Part shown: positions 32,766 to 42,261 of the stretch, piece after piece | How the letters are laid out: each line of letters starts with the position of its first letter | Numbering within the stretch: position 1 is the stretch's first letter | Assembly: GCA_016207885.1 (NCBI GenBank) | Contig: JACQZE010000003.1 | Span: forward strand, 310,001-374,000 | Direction of reading: 5' to 3' | Length of the DNA stretch: 64,000 nt | Source of the DNA: Nitrospirota bacterium | Lineage (GTDB): Bacteria > Nitrospirota > Thermodesulfovibrionia > UBA6902 | Notes under the pieces: generated by a model | What the model saw: the letters and a program-made list of their open reading frames with translations, nothing else | The model's database searches: none | Told to the model about the DNA's origin: nothing | Made by a program: the position numbers and the translations under genes

Positions 32766-33785
32766 CTACTTACAGCCAACCACCCTTCTCGGAAGCACAT
32801 TCCCTTTATTCGCCTCTTCAAACGCCTTCCGATACATCTCAATCGCCCTGTCCTGCTCGCCTTTGAGTTCATACGCCTTCCCAAGTTCGTAACTGGTCCT
32901 TTGCGGGTTAGGACTCCCCTGAGTAGTATCTGACAGGATCTTTATAGCTTTATCAAGATCTCCTTTTACGATGAGCGCCTCTCCAAGTCCTGTCTTTGCG
33001 TCATGCGACAAGGGGTCGATCTCAAGCGCCTTATTGAATTCCTGTACAGCGCTATCCGCATCATTTGTCCGAAGAGAGAGAAAACCGATAAGTATATTTG
33101 ACTTCAAAAAATCCGGTTTGGCATCCAAAGATTTTTTTGCAGTTGAGATTGCCAGGTCAATAAGCCCTGCCTCTGCGAAATTAAGGGCAAGGTTATAATT
33201 TCTTTCAGCTGCGACAGCCGATTCATCTATGCCTTCTTTTAAGGGGTTAAGCATATCGCTTAAACCCTCTTCCCTGATCTCGCCGAGCATGAATTTGAGA
33301 TATCCCTCAGTTGTAAATTTATAAGAGAGCGAGTGCCCCGGAATGTTATATGCAACCTTGCCGTCCTTGTTAATGATCAGCGTTGAGGGATAGACCCTGA
33401 CCTCGTATATCCCGAATACCTTTCTATCCTTATCTATCAGCACAGGAAACTCAATTCCATTATCCGCAAGTATCTTGCGGGCATCTGTATAATCCTCAGA
33501 TTCAGGGATTATGCTCAGGACCTGCACGCCCTTCTGCTTGTAGTTGCTGAAAAGGTACTGGCCGTCTTTAAGCGCCAGAAAGGAACGTTTCTGCTCCGGG
33601 TTCCAGTAAACAAGCACCACTATCTTCCCGCGGTATTCATTCAGCGAAACAAACTCCCCGGTCAAAGACTTTAATATAAAATCAGGGGCCTCTTCTCCTA
33701 CGGCTATATTGATAGCGTAGGCTGGTGTGTTTAATAATAAGAACGACAGCAGCAGGATTAAAATGAGCGGCTTAGCTTTTTTCAT
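32766..33785 (-). CDS. Thioredoxin-fold/TPR periplasmic protein lacking active-site Cys
   Basis: This 339-residue protein has a signal peptide (LILILLLSFLLLNTPAYA), a redoxin domain at residues about 25-165 (VGEEAPDFILKSLTGEFVSL, VYPSTLIINKDGKVAYNIPG with the cis-Pro), and four or so TPR repeats (residues about 190-325). The usual active site W-C-x-x-C is replaced by YWNPEQKRSF, so the domain cannot do thiol exchange. The TPRs suggest a binding or scaffold role for a cell-envelope complex, perhaps in cytochrome handling, since a tetrahaem cytochrome gene is next upstream. That link is inference. Confidence 0.78.
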   Translation of the reverse strand: MKKAKPLILILLLSFLLLNTPAYAINIAVGEEAPDFILKSLTGEFVSLNEYRGKIVVLVYWNPEQKRSFLALKDGQYLFSNYKQKGVQVLSIIPESEDYTDARKILADNGIEFPVLIDKDRKVFGIYEVRVYPSTLIINKDGKVAYNIPGHSLSYKFTTEGYLKFMLGEIREEGLSDMLNPLKEGIDESAVAAERNYNLALNFAEAGLIDLAISTAKKSLDAKPDFLKSNILIGFLSLRTNDADSAVQEFNKALEIDPLSHDAKTGLGEALIVKGDLDKAIKILSDTTQGSPNPQRTSYELGKAYELKGEQDRAIEMYRKAFEEANKGNVLPRRVVGCK

Positions 33786-33826
33786 AAATATATTATACTC
33801 CCTTTTTATTTAAACAACGAAATGCA

Positions 33827-33864
33827 AAAAGGGCACATCCCATTTTTGCGGGATATGCCCTTTT
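33827..33864 (-). terminator. Intrinsic terminator for the cytochrome gene
   Basis: AAAAGGGCACATCCC pairs with GGGATATGCCCTTTT with one mismatch and an 8-base loop. Read on the minus strand the stem is followed by a run of T. It lies 22 bases after the stop of the tetrahaem cytochrome gene. Its symmetry may also serve the opposite strand. Confidence 0.75.
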
Positions 33865-33885
33865 AATAAATCTTTCCAATAAAAA

Positions 33886-34458
33886 TTAATGTGCGTTTTT
33901 AAGCGGTGAATGCTCGTGAGTCTTTTCCAGTCTCTCCTTGAAATTAAACTTATACTTTGGATCGACCTTGTCAGTGAACGGGCTGTCGCCGCCGTGGCAT
34001 ACCATACAGCCTTTTTCATCTTCTGAAGGAAGAATGAGCCCTGCTGCTTTAACCTCAGCAAGTTTGTACTCTTTGTTAGCCTTCATTATGTCCTTGTACG
34101 CGCCTCCGGGTCCGTGGCATCCTTCACACTGTACTCCGGCAAGATCCGGTGTCTCCTCGATGCTCGTAAAACCACCCGGTTTCCCGTAACCTGTTGTGTG
34201 GCACTTGAGGCACCCCTTATCATGGGTATAATCCTTTGCGCCATCCAGGCCTGCTTTCTTCTTTTCGTCTGCCTTCACGCCAGCCTTGAGGTTCTCAAAA
34301 CTGCCTGACATGCTTGTCTTTTCCCATGCCTTAAACTGAGCTATATGGCACATCTTGCATTTTTTAGCGCCTACATAATCAGCTGCACCGGCAGTCGCAA
34401 CGCCAAATACTGAAGCAACAAAAAGAACTGCAAAAACAACGGTCATGATTTTTTTCAT
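33886..34458 (-). CDS. Tetrahaem cytochrome c (c554-like)
   Basis: The product has 190 residues from the ATG at 34,458. It has GGAGG upstream and a typical signal peptide, MTVVFAVLFVASVFGVATAGA; the longer in-frame reading runs into the tRNA and is not real. Four C-x-x-C-H sites lie at residues 34-38, 83-87, 111-115 and 151-155. The motif KKCKMCHIAQFKAWEKT and GVQCEGCHGPGG match cytochrome c554-type multihaem proteins. It is a soluble periplasmic electron carrier by prediction. It has its own terminator and is transcribed after tRNA-Ser and serS. Confidence 0.87.
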   Translation of the reverse strand: MKKIMTVVFAVLFVASVFGVATAGAADYVGAKKCKMCHIAQFKAWEKTSMSGSFENLKAGVKADEKKKAGLDGAKDYTHDKGCLKCHTTGYGKPGGFTSIEETPDLAGVQCEGCHGPGGAYKDIMKANKEYKLAEVKAAGLILPSEDEKGCMVCHGGDSPFTDKVDPKYKFNFKERLEKTHEHSPLKNAH

Positions 34459-34535
34459 TTGTTTCACCTCCTCTCTATTTAATTTTATATCCATCAGCTC
34501 TAAAATAGAGCGTTTACAAACCATACATAATTCAG

Positions 34536-34621
34536 TGGCGGAGGAGGTAGGATTCGAACCCACGGGACTTTCGCCCTACGGTTTTCAAGACCGTCGCCTT
34601 CGACCACTCGGCCACTCCTCC
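34536..34621 (-). tRNA. tRNA-Ser (anticodon UGA)
   Basis: On the minus strand the 86-base molecule begins GGAGGAG and ends CTCCTCC-G-CCA, with the CCA encoded. The anticodon arm is ACGGT-CTTGAAA-ACCGT, so the anticodon is TGA, reading UCA and UCG-type serine codons. A long variable arm (AGGGCGAAAGTCCC region) is as expected for tRNA-Ser, and GGTTCGAATCC is the T arm. It lies 63 bases after serS on the same strand. Confidence 0.95.
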
Positions 34622-34684
34622 ACTAAAACATATATGATACTTATGAAAAAGAAATGAATAAAAAAAGTTATATATATTAATCCG

Positions 34685-36110
<1,426 letters not shown>

Positions 36111-36141
36111 AAAAGCTGTTTTTTCATCAAAAGCAATCTGT

Positions 36142-36147
36142 TATAAT
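36142..36147 (+). promoter_or_regulatory. Extended -10 box before the M23 gene
   Basis: TATAAT is preceded by TGT, giving the extended form TGTTATAAT, with 8 bases between it and the TTG start at 36,156. No good -35 and no Shine-Dalgarno sequence are seen, so a transcript would be nearly leaderless. Confidence 0.45.
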
Positions 36148-36155
36148 ACAACACC

Positions 36156-37004
36156 TTGCTAAGAAAGTTCATTCACATATCGCTCATCCAGCTTTTTCTC
36201 TTTATCCTTATTATGCCGGGCTGCTCCCATGCTTTTAACATTAAAATTCAGCCCAAAGAAACATTCCCGGGCGATGTACTGTTCCTGAAGCTTATATCAG
36301 AGGCCCCTGTTCTCCCTGAAGCAGCCTTTCTCGGGAAGAAGATAACCTTTTATAAACTTCAGGGCAATGAATACGGGGCGCTTGTGCCTCTTGATATTGA
36401 GACCGCTCCGGGTGATTACAGCATAAGCGTAAAGGCAGAGAGCGTAAGCATCAGCCTGAAGGTCAAGATATCGCCCTATGATTTTCCGACAAAGAAGATG
36501 ACACTGCCTGAAGAAAAGGTCACGTTAAGCCCTGAAGACAGCCTGCGGGTGGAGAAGGAGTTCCTCATGCAGGAAGAGATATGGAAATCAGCTAATGAAA
36601 AGATATGGGACGGCGGATTCGTTTCACCGACAGATACGGCGGTCTCTGAAAAGTTCGGGGTAACGCGAATAATGAATGAGAAGAAGGCGAGCGTGCACAA
36701 GGGGATCGACCTTAAGGCAGGCAGCGGAGCGTCTGTCAAAGCCATAAATTCAGGAAAGGTCGTATTAAATGAAGACCTCTTTTACGGCGGGAACACACTG
36801 ATAATAGACCACGGCATGGGGCTCTTTTCAGTATACATGCATCTCTCAAAATTCAATGTCAAAAACGGTGATGAAGTTGCAAAGGGAGATGTCATAGGAT
36901 TCGCCGGCATGACAGGCAGGGCAACAGGCCCGCACCTTCACATGAGCGTAAAACTGCAGGGCGTGAGCGTAAATCCGGAAGCGCTTATGAAGCTGGCGTT
37001 TTGA
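36156..37004 (+). CDS. M23 (LytM) family peptidase
   Basis: The 282-residue product is read from TTG 36,156 because only this start yields the full signal sequence HISLIQLFLFILIMPGC, which may be a lipoprotein signal. A beta-rich N-terminal domain (residues about 30-110) precedes the LytM core. The zinc motifs are VHKGIDLKAGSG (H-x-x-x-D), MGLFSVYMHLSKF and GPHLHMSVK (H-x-H). All ligands are present, so it may cut peptidoglycan peptides or act as a murein-hydrolase regulator. It sits directly after repeat copy C. Confidence 0.85.
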   Translation: MLRKFIHISLIQLFLFILIMPGCSHAFNIKIQPKETFPGDVLFLKLISEAPVLPEAAFLGKKITFYKLQGNEYGALVPLDIETAPGDYSISVKAESVSISLKVKISPYDFPTKKMTLPEEKVTLSPEDSLRVEKEFLMQEEIWKSANEKIWDGGFVSPTDTAVSEKFGVTRIMNEKKASVHKGIDLKAGSGASVKAINSGKVVLNEDLFYGGNTLIIDHGMGLFSVYMHLSKFNVKNGDEVAKGDVIGFAGMTGRATGPHLHMSVKLQGVSVNPEALMKLAF

Positions 37005-37281
37005 TTTCAATTCAACCACAAACCAGACAAAAACAAGGACATTTTTATTGACAAGATAATAGCATTTTATTAATTTGTCTGTATATATCAAGGAGATTTA
37101 CTGACATAACATTGGACATTTATGAAGACATTTAAAAATACACATCCCTAGTTATCATTTCAGTAGAAAAATATAATGATAGCTATCAAATAGCCTTCAA
37201 AAGTTATTGGCCGAATCACAACTTTATGCTATGTTCCATAACTACATAATAACTGGTTAGATTGCCCTGATTGAGTCAGAT

Positions 37282-38597
37282 ATGGATAGAGACGGATATA
37301 AATTCGATTTAGTGACCCAACGATTTATTATAAACAGATGGGAAACAGAAACGGGACAAAAGGTAAGAGAAGATGTTATCCAAGGTCTCAAAAATTCGGT
37401 GGAAGTAAGAGCAATTTTAGATTCCTATGTATTAGCTCATCCAGAAAACGTTGAACCATATGGGTATCCACATTATCCAAAAAATGCAATGACAGAAGGT
37501 GGTTTCTGGGTTTTAACAAACGATGATTTGCGAGGTATAAACTTTTTCAGTGAAGATTTTTCAGGAAGCCCTTCCTTTGAGAAGAAAAGTCTTACATATA
37601 GTTCGTTCTTTGACTGCAATTTGACGGATGCAAACTTTGAAATGACCGACTTATCATATGCTCGTTTTGATAACTGCAAGATGGATAAGATTATATTGGC
37701 CGGTTCGGGGGGCTTTTCTACAAAAATACTAAATAGTTCTGTGCGTAATGCCTGTATTTGGAAATGTGGATTTAGAGACTGTGATTTCTCGGGGTCAGAT
37801 TTTTTTGGAGCTTATTTAGAAGATATTGTGTTGGAAGATATAACTGTGAACTATTTGACCCGTTTTGACATTAAATTAAGCCGCTCTTGGAAAAAGCGAG
37901 CCAGGCCAATGGAACAAGACCCTGACATATTCCGAGCGATAAGATTAGCATATGGCCGAGCAGAACTTTGGTCATTGATGGATCAATACCTTGTTAAGGA
38001 AAAACGCGGACAAAGAAAACATATTCTATGGCCTCAATTCCGAAAAGAGAAAACCATCCAAACATTTATAATTTGGGTTTACAATCTGACATACGACTTG
38101 GTCTCAGTTTATTCCACCATGCCTAGGCGAATACTCTCTATCGGCTTTGCAGTAGCCATACTTTTTTCGACAATATATCGTTTGGCAGGCACAGCGAATG
38201 AACTACCTCGCAGCAGAGCTGAACGAGGTATCAAAAACTTACTGCTCAAACAAGACTAACTGCTTATTATTATAAATTCTCTCATACTCTTTTGGATTTC
38301 GCCCTTGGTTCTTCACATAGTTCATTATTGTCTCTTCGTTACCATGCTTACCAACTGTAGATATGAAATATCCTGATGTCCAGAAGTCACCACCCCAAAG
38401 AATTCTTTTCACCTCAGGTCGCCTTAAGAAAATCTCTTTTGCTATTATACACAACCTTTGCGACATTGGGATATGGTGATTTACATTATGGAGCTGAACA
38501 TCCTTTATTAAGAATTACAAGTACGCTTGAAGCTTTTATAGGTGCCGTTATTATTTCACTATTTGTTGTTGTGTTATCAAAAAAGATTCTTAGATGA
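37282..38597 (+). pseudogene. Pentapeptide-repeat ion-channel gene split by an IS200 remnant
   Basis: The 5' part (37,282 to about 38,200) encodes a pentapeptide-repeat region (residues about 80-190, with segments such as DLSYARFDNCKMDKI and DCDFSGSDFFGAYLEDI) and one membrane helix (SIGFAVAILFSTIYRLAG). The frame then enters foreign DNA and stops at 38,259. The 3' part resumes near 38,430 with SLLLLYTTFATLGYGDLH, whose T-L-G-Y-G-D is a potassium-channel selectivity filter, plus a last helix ending LSKKILR. The pieces once formed a single 2-TM channel with a cytoplasmic pentapeptide sensor. Residual translation of the 5' part as a 325-residue product remains possible. Confidence 0.75.
38200..38440 (-). 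mobile_element. IS200/IS605-type remnant (3' part of tnpA and right end)
   Basis: On the minus strand the frame reads RRPEVKRILWGGDFWTSGYF then KHGNEETIMNYVKNQG, the C-terminal part of Y1 transposases, including the catalytic Tyr of YVKNQG. The N-terminal HUH half is missing. A hairpin with 7-base arms TACCTCG/CGAGGTA (38,204-38,230) matches an IS200/IS605 right end. The borders are approximate, since the inner break inside tnpA is degraded. Confidence 0.7.
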
Positions 38598-38830
38598 ACA
38601 ATCTAACCAAATGCACGTGAACAAGTGCCACAGGACGCTTTTTCAGATGATCGACGGTTTGAGGTTTGCAAATCGGTTATTTTGCTCTGTGAGGTCATTC
38701 ATTGGTACTCGTCAGTGAACTCCTCGTTCCCCTTCGCTCCACTCAATGTCTCTGTCACCAGAAACATACCAACAGTTGAAGATATCGCGTATTTAATGCA
38801 AGAATTAACAGACACAAAAGCTGTGAATGC

Positions 38831-38836
38831 TATAAT
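38831..38836 (+). promoter_or_regulatory. Extended -10 promoter of the RHH/PIN module
   Basis: TATAAT at 38,831-38,836 is preceded by TGC (extended -10), and TTAACA lies 20 bases upstream as a weak -35. AAGGAGG at about 38,864-38,870 is the ribosome site for the ATG at 38,877. The 279 bases between 38,598 and this promoter hold nothing else I can name. Confidence 0.45.
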
Positions 38837-38876
38837 AAGTCATAAATATTTTATAAAATGATTAAGGAGGTCTTAG

Positions 38877-39092
38877 ATGCCGAAGATTGTTGCGCAAATC
38901 CCTGAAGATATTTATCGAAATATCAACGAAGAAGTGAAGCTCGGGATTTTTTCTGATGCGTCGGAAGCGGTCAGTTCCGCGCTCAAAAAATCTTACGCAG
39001 GAAAAAGCAGGGCTTTTCTCCAGTGGCTTCTTAAAAAAGAAGGCATATCAGAATCTGAAATGCTTAAAGAACTTGAGAAGCTCCGCAAATGA
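38877..39092 (+). CDS. Ribbon-helix-helix antitoxin of a PIN toxin
   Basis: This 71-residue protein has the ribbon-helix-helix pattern KIVAQIPEDIYRNINEEVK and FSDASEAVSSALKKSYAGKS. A C-terminal tail (LQWLLKKEGISESEMLKELEKLR) would bind the toxin. It overlaps the PIN gene by 4 bases (ATGA). The strong AAGGAGG site suggests it is made in excess over the toxin, as in many type II systems. Confidence 0.85.
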   Translation: MPKIVAQIPEDIYRNINEEVKLGIFSDASEAVSSALKKSYAGKSRAFLQWLLKKEGISESEMLKELEKLRK

Positions 39093-39520
39093 GATATAAG
39101 GTCTTTCTGGATACAAACATACTTCTGTCAGGTATCTTCTTTAAAGGTAATGAATCCACAGTTCTTGATTTAGTAGAGGTGGAGCTTGTCACAAGCGAGG
39201 ATGCAGTTGCTGAATTACACAAGGTAGTTAACAAAAAACTTAAATATCTCAAAGACAGAACTCTCGAAATCGCACTCCTTGAAACTCAACGGGCTTTAAG
39301 TGATATTACCATTCTGAAACGGTCAAAATATAATCAGAGGGTCAAAGAAGCTGAAACCCTGATAACACATAAAAAAGATGCCCTTATTCTTGCGTCAGTA
39401 CTCTATGCAAAGCCGGATTATTTCTTGACCGGTGATGCACATTTCTTTTCTGACAAGATCAAAAACATTATCCCCGTGCTAACTGCGAAAGAATTTCTTG
39501 CCAAGATTAAGAAGAGATGA
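39089..39520 (+). CDS. PIN-domain toxin (VapC-like)
   Basis: This 143-residue protein has the four acidic PIN positions: KVFLDTNILLSGIFF, VTSEDAVAELHKVV, HKKDALILASVLYAK and YFLTGDAHFFSDK. It belongs to the COG1569-like PIN proteins, probable ribonucleases that act as toxins. It is coupled to the antitoxin gene by a 4-base overlap. Its own stop overlaps the M48 protease gene start by 4 bases, so the protease may be co-expressed with the module. Confidence 0.85.
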   Translation: MRYKVFLDTNILLSGIFFKGNESTVLDLVEVELVTSEDAVAELHKVVNKKLKYLKDRTLEIALLETQRALSDITILKRSKYNQRVKEAETLITHKKDALILASVLYAKPDYFLTGDAHFFSDKIKNIIPVLTAKEFLAKIKKR

Positions 39521-40764
39521 ACACATATCTTGTGTTAATTCTCATCACATATCTTCTCATAACCACCTTCGGCTACTGGCTCGATTATCTCAATCTCTCT
39601 AATTTAAAAAAATACGGCTCTGTAATCCCGCCGGAGTTTGAGGGGAAGATAGACGGCGAGTTATTAACAAAGACAAAGAACTACACGGTTGAGAAGACGC
39701 AGTTCGGTTTCATCTCTTCAGGCTTTGATAACATCATCCTTCTGCTATTTCTCTTTGGCGGAATATTGAACATCTATAACTCATGGATCGCTTCAATGCA
39801 GATGAACTTCATCCTCTCCGGCCTCGCCTTCTTTCTGCTGCTTACATATGCGCAGACAATCATCTCAACGCCCTTCAGTCTCTACAGCACATTCAGGATC
39901 GAGAAGAAGTACGGCTTCAATACAATGACTATGAAGCTGTGGGTAGTAGACTTTATAAAATCACTGCTGCTCTCAACTGTGCTGATGGGGATACTTCTGT
40001 CAGTCGGGCTGCTCCTAATACAGAAGAGCCCTGACCTCTGGTGGTTCTATCTCTGGTGCTTCTTCTTCGCCTTTACCATCTTTATGATGTATATTTCGCC
40101 ATATGTGCTGGAGCCGCTATTCAATAAGTTCACGCCGATTGAAGACGAGGAGTTTGTTGATGACATAAAGAACCTGATGCAGAAGGCAGGTATAAAGGTG
40201 AGCAGGGTCTTTAAGATGGACGCGTCAAAAAGGTCAAAACATACCAACGCCTATTTCTCAGGGATCGGAAAGGTGAAGAGGATCGTGCTCTTTGATACAC
40301 TTTTGGAAAAACTCGATAAGGATGAGATAATAGCGGTGCTTGCGCATGAGGCAGGGCACTGGAAGAAGAAGCATCTTTTAAAGATGTTAGCTGTCACCGA
40401 ACTGATAGCGTTGATAGTTATGTTCATCGCTTACAAAGCCACGCAAAGCGATTTTCTGATAGAGCTTTTCAATATCAATGATAGCACCTTCTTTGCAAAG
40501 ATCATTTTGCTCTCATTTATATTTTCAATAGCAAGTTTCCCGTTTTCACCTTTGTTCAATCAGTTATCAAAAAGGCATGAGAAAGAGGCTGACCGTTTTT
40601 CATATGAGCTGACAGGAAAAACAGACGGCATGATCGGCGCGCTTGTAAAGCTCTCAAAAGACAACCTCTCAAACCTGCATCCTCATCCGCTGTACGCTTT
40701 GTTCCATTACTCCCATCCGCCTGTGTTGGAGAGGATCAGGCAGATAAAGGGATTGAAGAAGTAA
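39517..40764 (+). CDS. M48 membrane protease (Ste24/CAAX-protease-like)
   Basis: This 415-residue membrane protein resembles Ste24-type M48A proteases. It has several N-terminal helices and the zinc motif IIAVLAHEAGHWKKKHLLK (H-E-x-x-H, residues about 268-286). The third ligand glutamate is in KRHEKEADRFSYELTG. VKRIVLFDTLLEKL before the zinc site and HPLYALFHYSHPPVLERI near the end are also family features. Bacterial members are thought to act in membrane-protein quality control. It begins inside the stop of the PIN toxin gene. Confidence 0.9.
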   Translation: MNTYLVLILITYLLITTFGYWLDYLNLSNLKKYGSVIPPEFEGKIDGELLTKTKNYTVEKTQFGFISSGFDNIILLLFLFGGILNIYNSWIASMQMNFILSGLAFFLLLTYAQTIISTPFSLYSTFRIEKKYGFNTMTMKLWVVDFIKSLLLSTVLMGILLSVGLLLIQKSPDLWWFYLWCFFFAFTIFMMYISPYVLEPLFNKFTPIEDEEFVDDIKNLMQKAGIKVSRVFKMDASKRSKHTNAYFSGIGKVKRIVLFDTLLEKLDKDEIIAVLAHEAGHWKKKHLLKMLAVTELIALIVMFIAYKATQSDFLIELFNINDSTFFAKIILLSFIFSIASFPFSPLFNQLSKRHEKEADRFSYELTGKTDGMIGALVKLSKDNLSNLHPHPLYALFHYSHPPVLERIRQIKGLKK

Positions 40765-40788
40765 ACTTGTTTCTTCACACTTTTCATA

Positions 40789-40812
40789 TATAATTATTTT
40801 AGACTTTATAAT
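40789..40812 (+). promoter_or_regulatory. Two TATAAT boxes before the efflux operon
   Basis: TATAAT occurs at 40,789-40,794 (with TTGTTT 16 bases upstream) and at 40,807-40,812. The TTG start of the first efflux gene is at 40,825, so the second box would give an untranslated leader of only about 6 bases. No Shine-Dalgarno sequence is visible. Confidence 0.45.
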
Positions 40813-40824
40813 TAAACTGATCTT

Positions 40825-42261
40825 TTGAATAACTTGAATACATCTGCTAAAAAGATAATTGCAGCATTTATGATAATGTTTGGCTTGTCAGGGTGCGTCA
40901 CTGTCGGGCCGGATTATGTCTCTCCAAAAATATCCGCGCCTGATAAGTGGAATGCCGGCACAGATGTCAGGAGTGATGATGCCGCAACCCTTGAGAAGTG
41001 GTGGTCAACGCTCAATGATCCGGAGTTAACGAGCCTGATAGAACGTGCTGTGAACAGCAGCCTTGGCATACGCGAGGCCAAGGCGAGAGTGCGTGAAGCA
41101 AGGGCGCGCAGAGGCATAAGCAGTGCTGAACTTTTTCCGACTGTTGATGCCTCAGGTTCAGCGCAGCGCAGCCGGAGCAGCAGCGGCACTGAGAATGACT
41201 TCTACTCTATCGGCTTTGACGCGGGGTGGGAGATAGACCTCTTCGGCGGTGTCCGGCGATCAGTGGAGGCGGCCGATGCAGACCTTGAAGCGAGTGAGGA
41301 GGAACTGCATGATGTGCTCGTTTCGCTCCTCGCAGAGGTATCTCTGAACTATGTTGATGTACGGCTCTATCAGGCAAGGATAGCGATAGCAGAGTCAAAT
41401 CTTGCGGCACAGACAGAGACATATCAGATCGCAGGGTGGCGTAATGAAGCAGGCCTTGTGAGCGGGCTTGATGTGGAAGAAGCGATGTACAACCTGGAAA
41501 AGACGCGGTCGCAGATACCTGCCTTAAGAAGCGGGCTTGAACAGGCCATGAACAATATTGCAGTATTGCTTGGTAAAGATCCAGGGGCATTGTATGCTGA
41601 ACTTTCTGAACAAAGAGCCATTCCTGTTACGCCTGTTGAGATAGCTGTGGGGCTTCCCGCTGACCTGCTCAGGCGCAGGCCTGATGTGCGGCAGGCAGAG
41701 CGCAGGCTTGCGGCTCAGACAGCCCGCATCGGAGTTGCAACTGCCGGGCTTTATCCCCAATTCAGCCTCTCAGGATCGATCGGACTTGAAGCCCTGGAGC
41801 TTGATGATCTCTTCTCTTATGGGAACCGGACGTTCGGGATCGGGCCTGGTTTTAGATGGAATATATTTGACGCGGGAAGCATCAGAAAGAATATCGAGGT
41901 TCAGAATGCGCTTCAGGAACAGGCTTTGATACAGTATGAAACCGCAGTGCTTGAGGCGCTTCATGATGTGAAAAACGCGCTAACAGCTTATGCCGGAGAG
42001 CAGGTTCGCAGGCAGTCGCTTTTAAACGGCTCCAATGCTGCTGAACGCGCTGTCAAACTTGCGCAGGAACAGTATTCATCAGGGCTGATAGATTTTCAGG
42101 CCCTGCTGACAGCACAGCAGTCACTGCTCTCGCTTCAGGATCAACTGGCAGGCAGCGACGCAGAGGTGACATCTAATTTGATAAGGCTATACAAGGCGCT
42201 CGGAGGCGGATGGACATCCTTGACACCCGCAGCTGAAGATCAGGGGGAATTAATAAAATGA
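40825..42261 (+). CDS. Outer-membrane efflux lipoprotein (NodT/OprM type)
   Basis: This 478-residue protein starts at TTG 40,825 and has a lipoprotein signal IIAAFMIMFGLSGCVTVGPDY (acylated Cys about residue 23). P-x-x-x-A-P-x-x-W-style N-terminal residues (ISAPDKWNAGTD) and two TolC repeats follow (SLGIREAKARVREARARRG and DLLRRRPDVRQAERRLAAQTARIG). It forms the outer-membrane channel of a tripartite exporter. It is followed by a periplasmic adaptor and a MacB-type ABC pair in a tightly packed operon, with the adaptor start overlapping its stop by 4 bases. Confidence 0.9.
   Translation: MNNLNTSAKKIIAAFMIMFGLSGCVTVGPDYVSPKISAPDKWNAGTDVRSDDAATLEKWWSTLNDPELTSLIERAVNSSLGIREAKARVREARARRGISSAELFPTVDASGSAQRSRSSSGTENDFYSIGFDAGWEIDLFGGVRRSVEAADADLEASEEELHDVLVSLLAEVSLNYVDVRLYQARIAIAESNLAAQTETYQIAGWRNEAGLVSGLDVEEAMYNLEKTRSQIPALRSGLEQAMNNIAVLLGKDPGALYAELSEQRAIPVTPVEIAVGLPADLLRRRPDVRQAERRLAAQTARIGVATAGLYPQFSLSGSIGLEALELDDLFSYGNRTFGIGPGFRWNIFDAGSIRKNIEVQNALQEQALIQYETAVLEALHDVKNALTAYAGEQVRRQSLLNGSNAAERAVKLAQEQYSSGLIDFQALLTAQQSLLSLQDQLAGSDAEVTSNLIRLYKALGGGWTSLTPAAEDQGELIK

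Noticed and set aside
34459-34563. An N-terminal extension of the tetrahaem cytochrome
   Set aside because: The extra codons run into the tRNA-Ser gene and precede a good ribosome site and signal peptide; the true start is 34,458.
37005-37281. A promoter at 37,048 (TTGACA) and a short leader gene after AAGGAG near 37,090
   Set aside because: The -10 match at 17 bases is poor (TAATTT), and no start codon follows the ribosome-like site in a frame of useful length.
38239-38466. A 75-codon minus-strand frame resembling a transposase
   Set aside because: It matches only the C-terminal third of an IS200 Y1 transposase and lacks the HUH half; its first codons are antisense to the channel gene. It is reported as part of the IS remnant, not as a gene.
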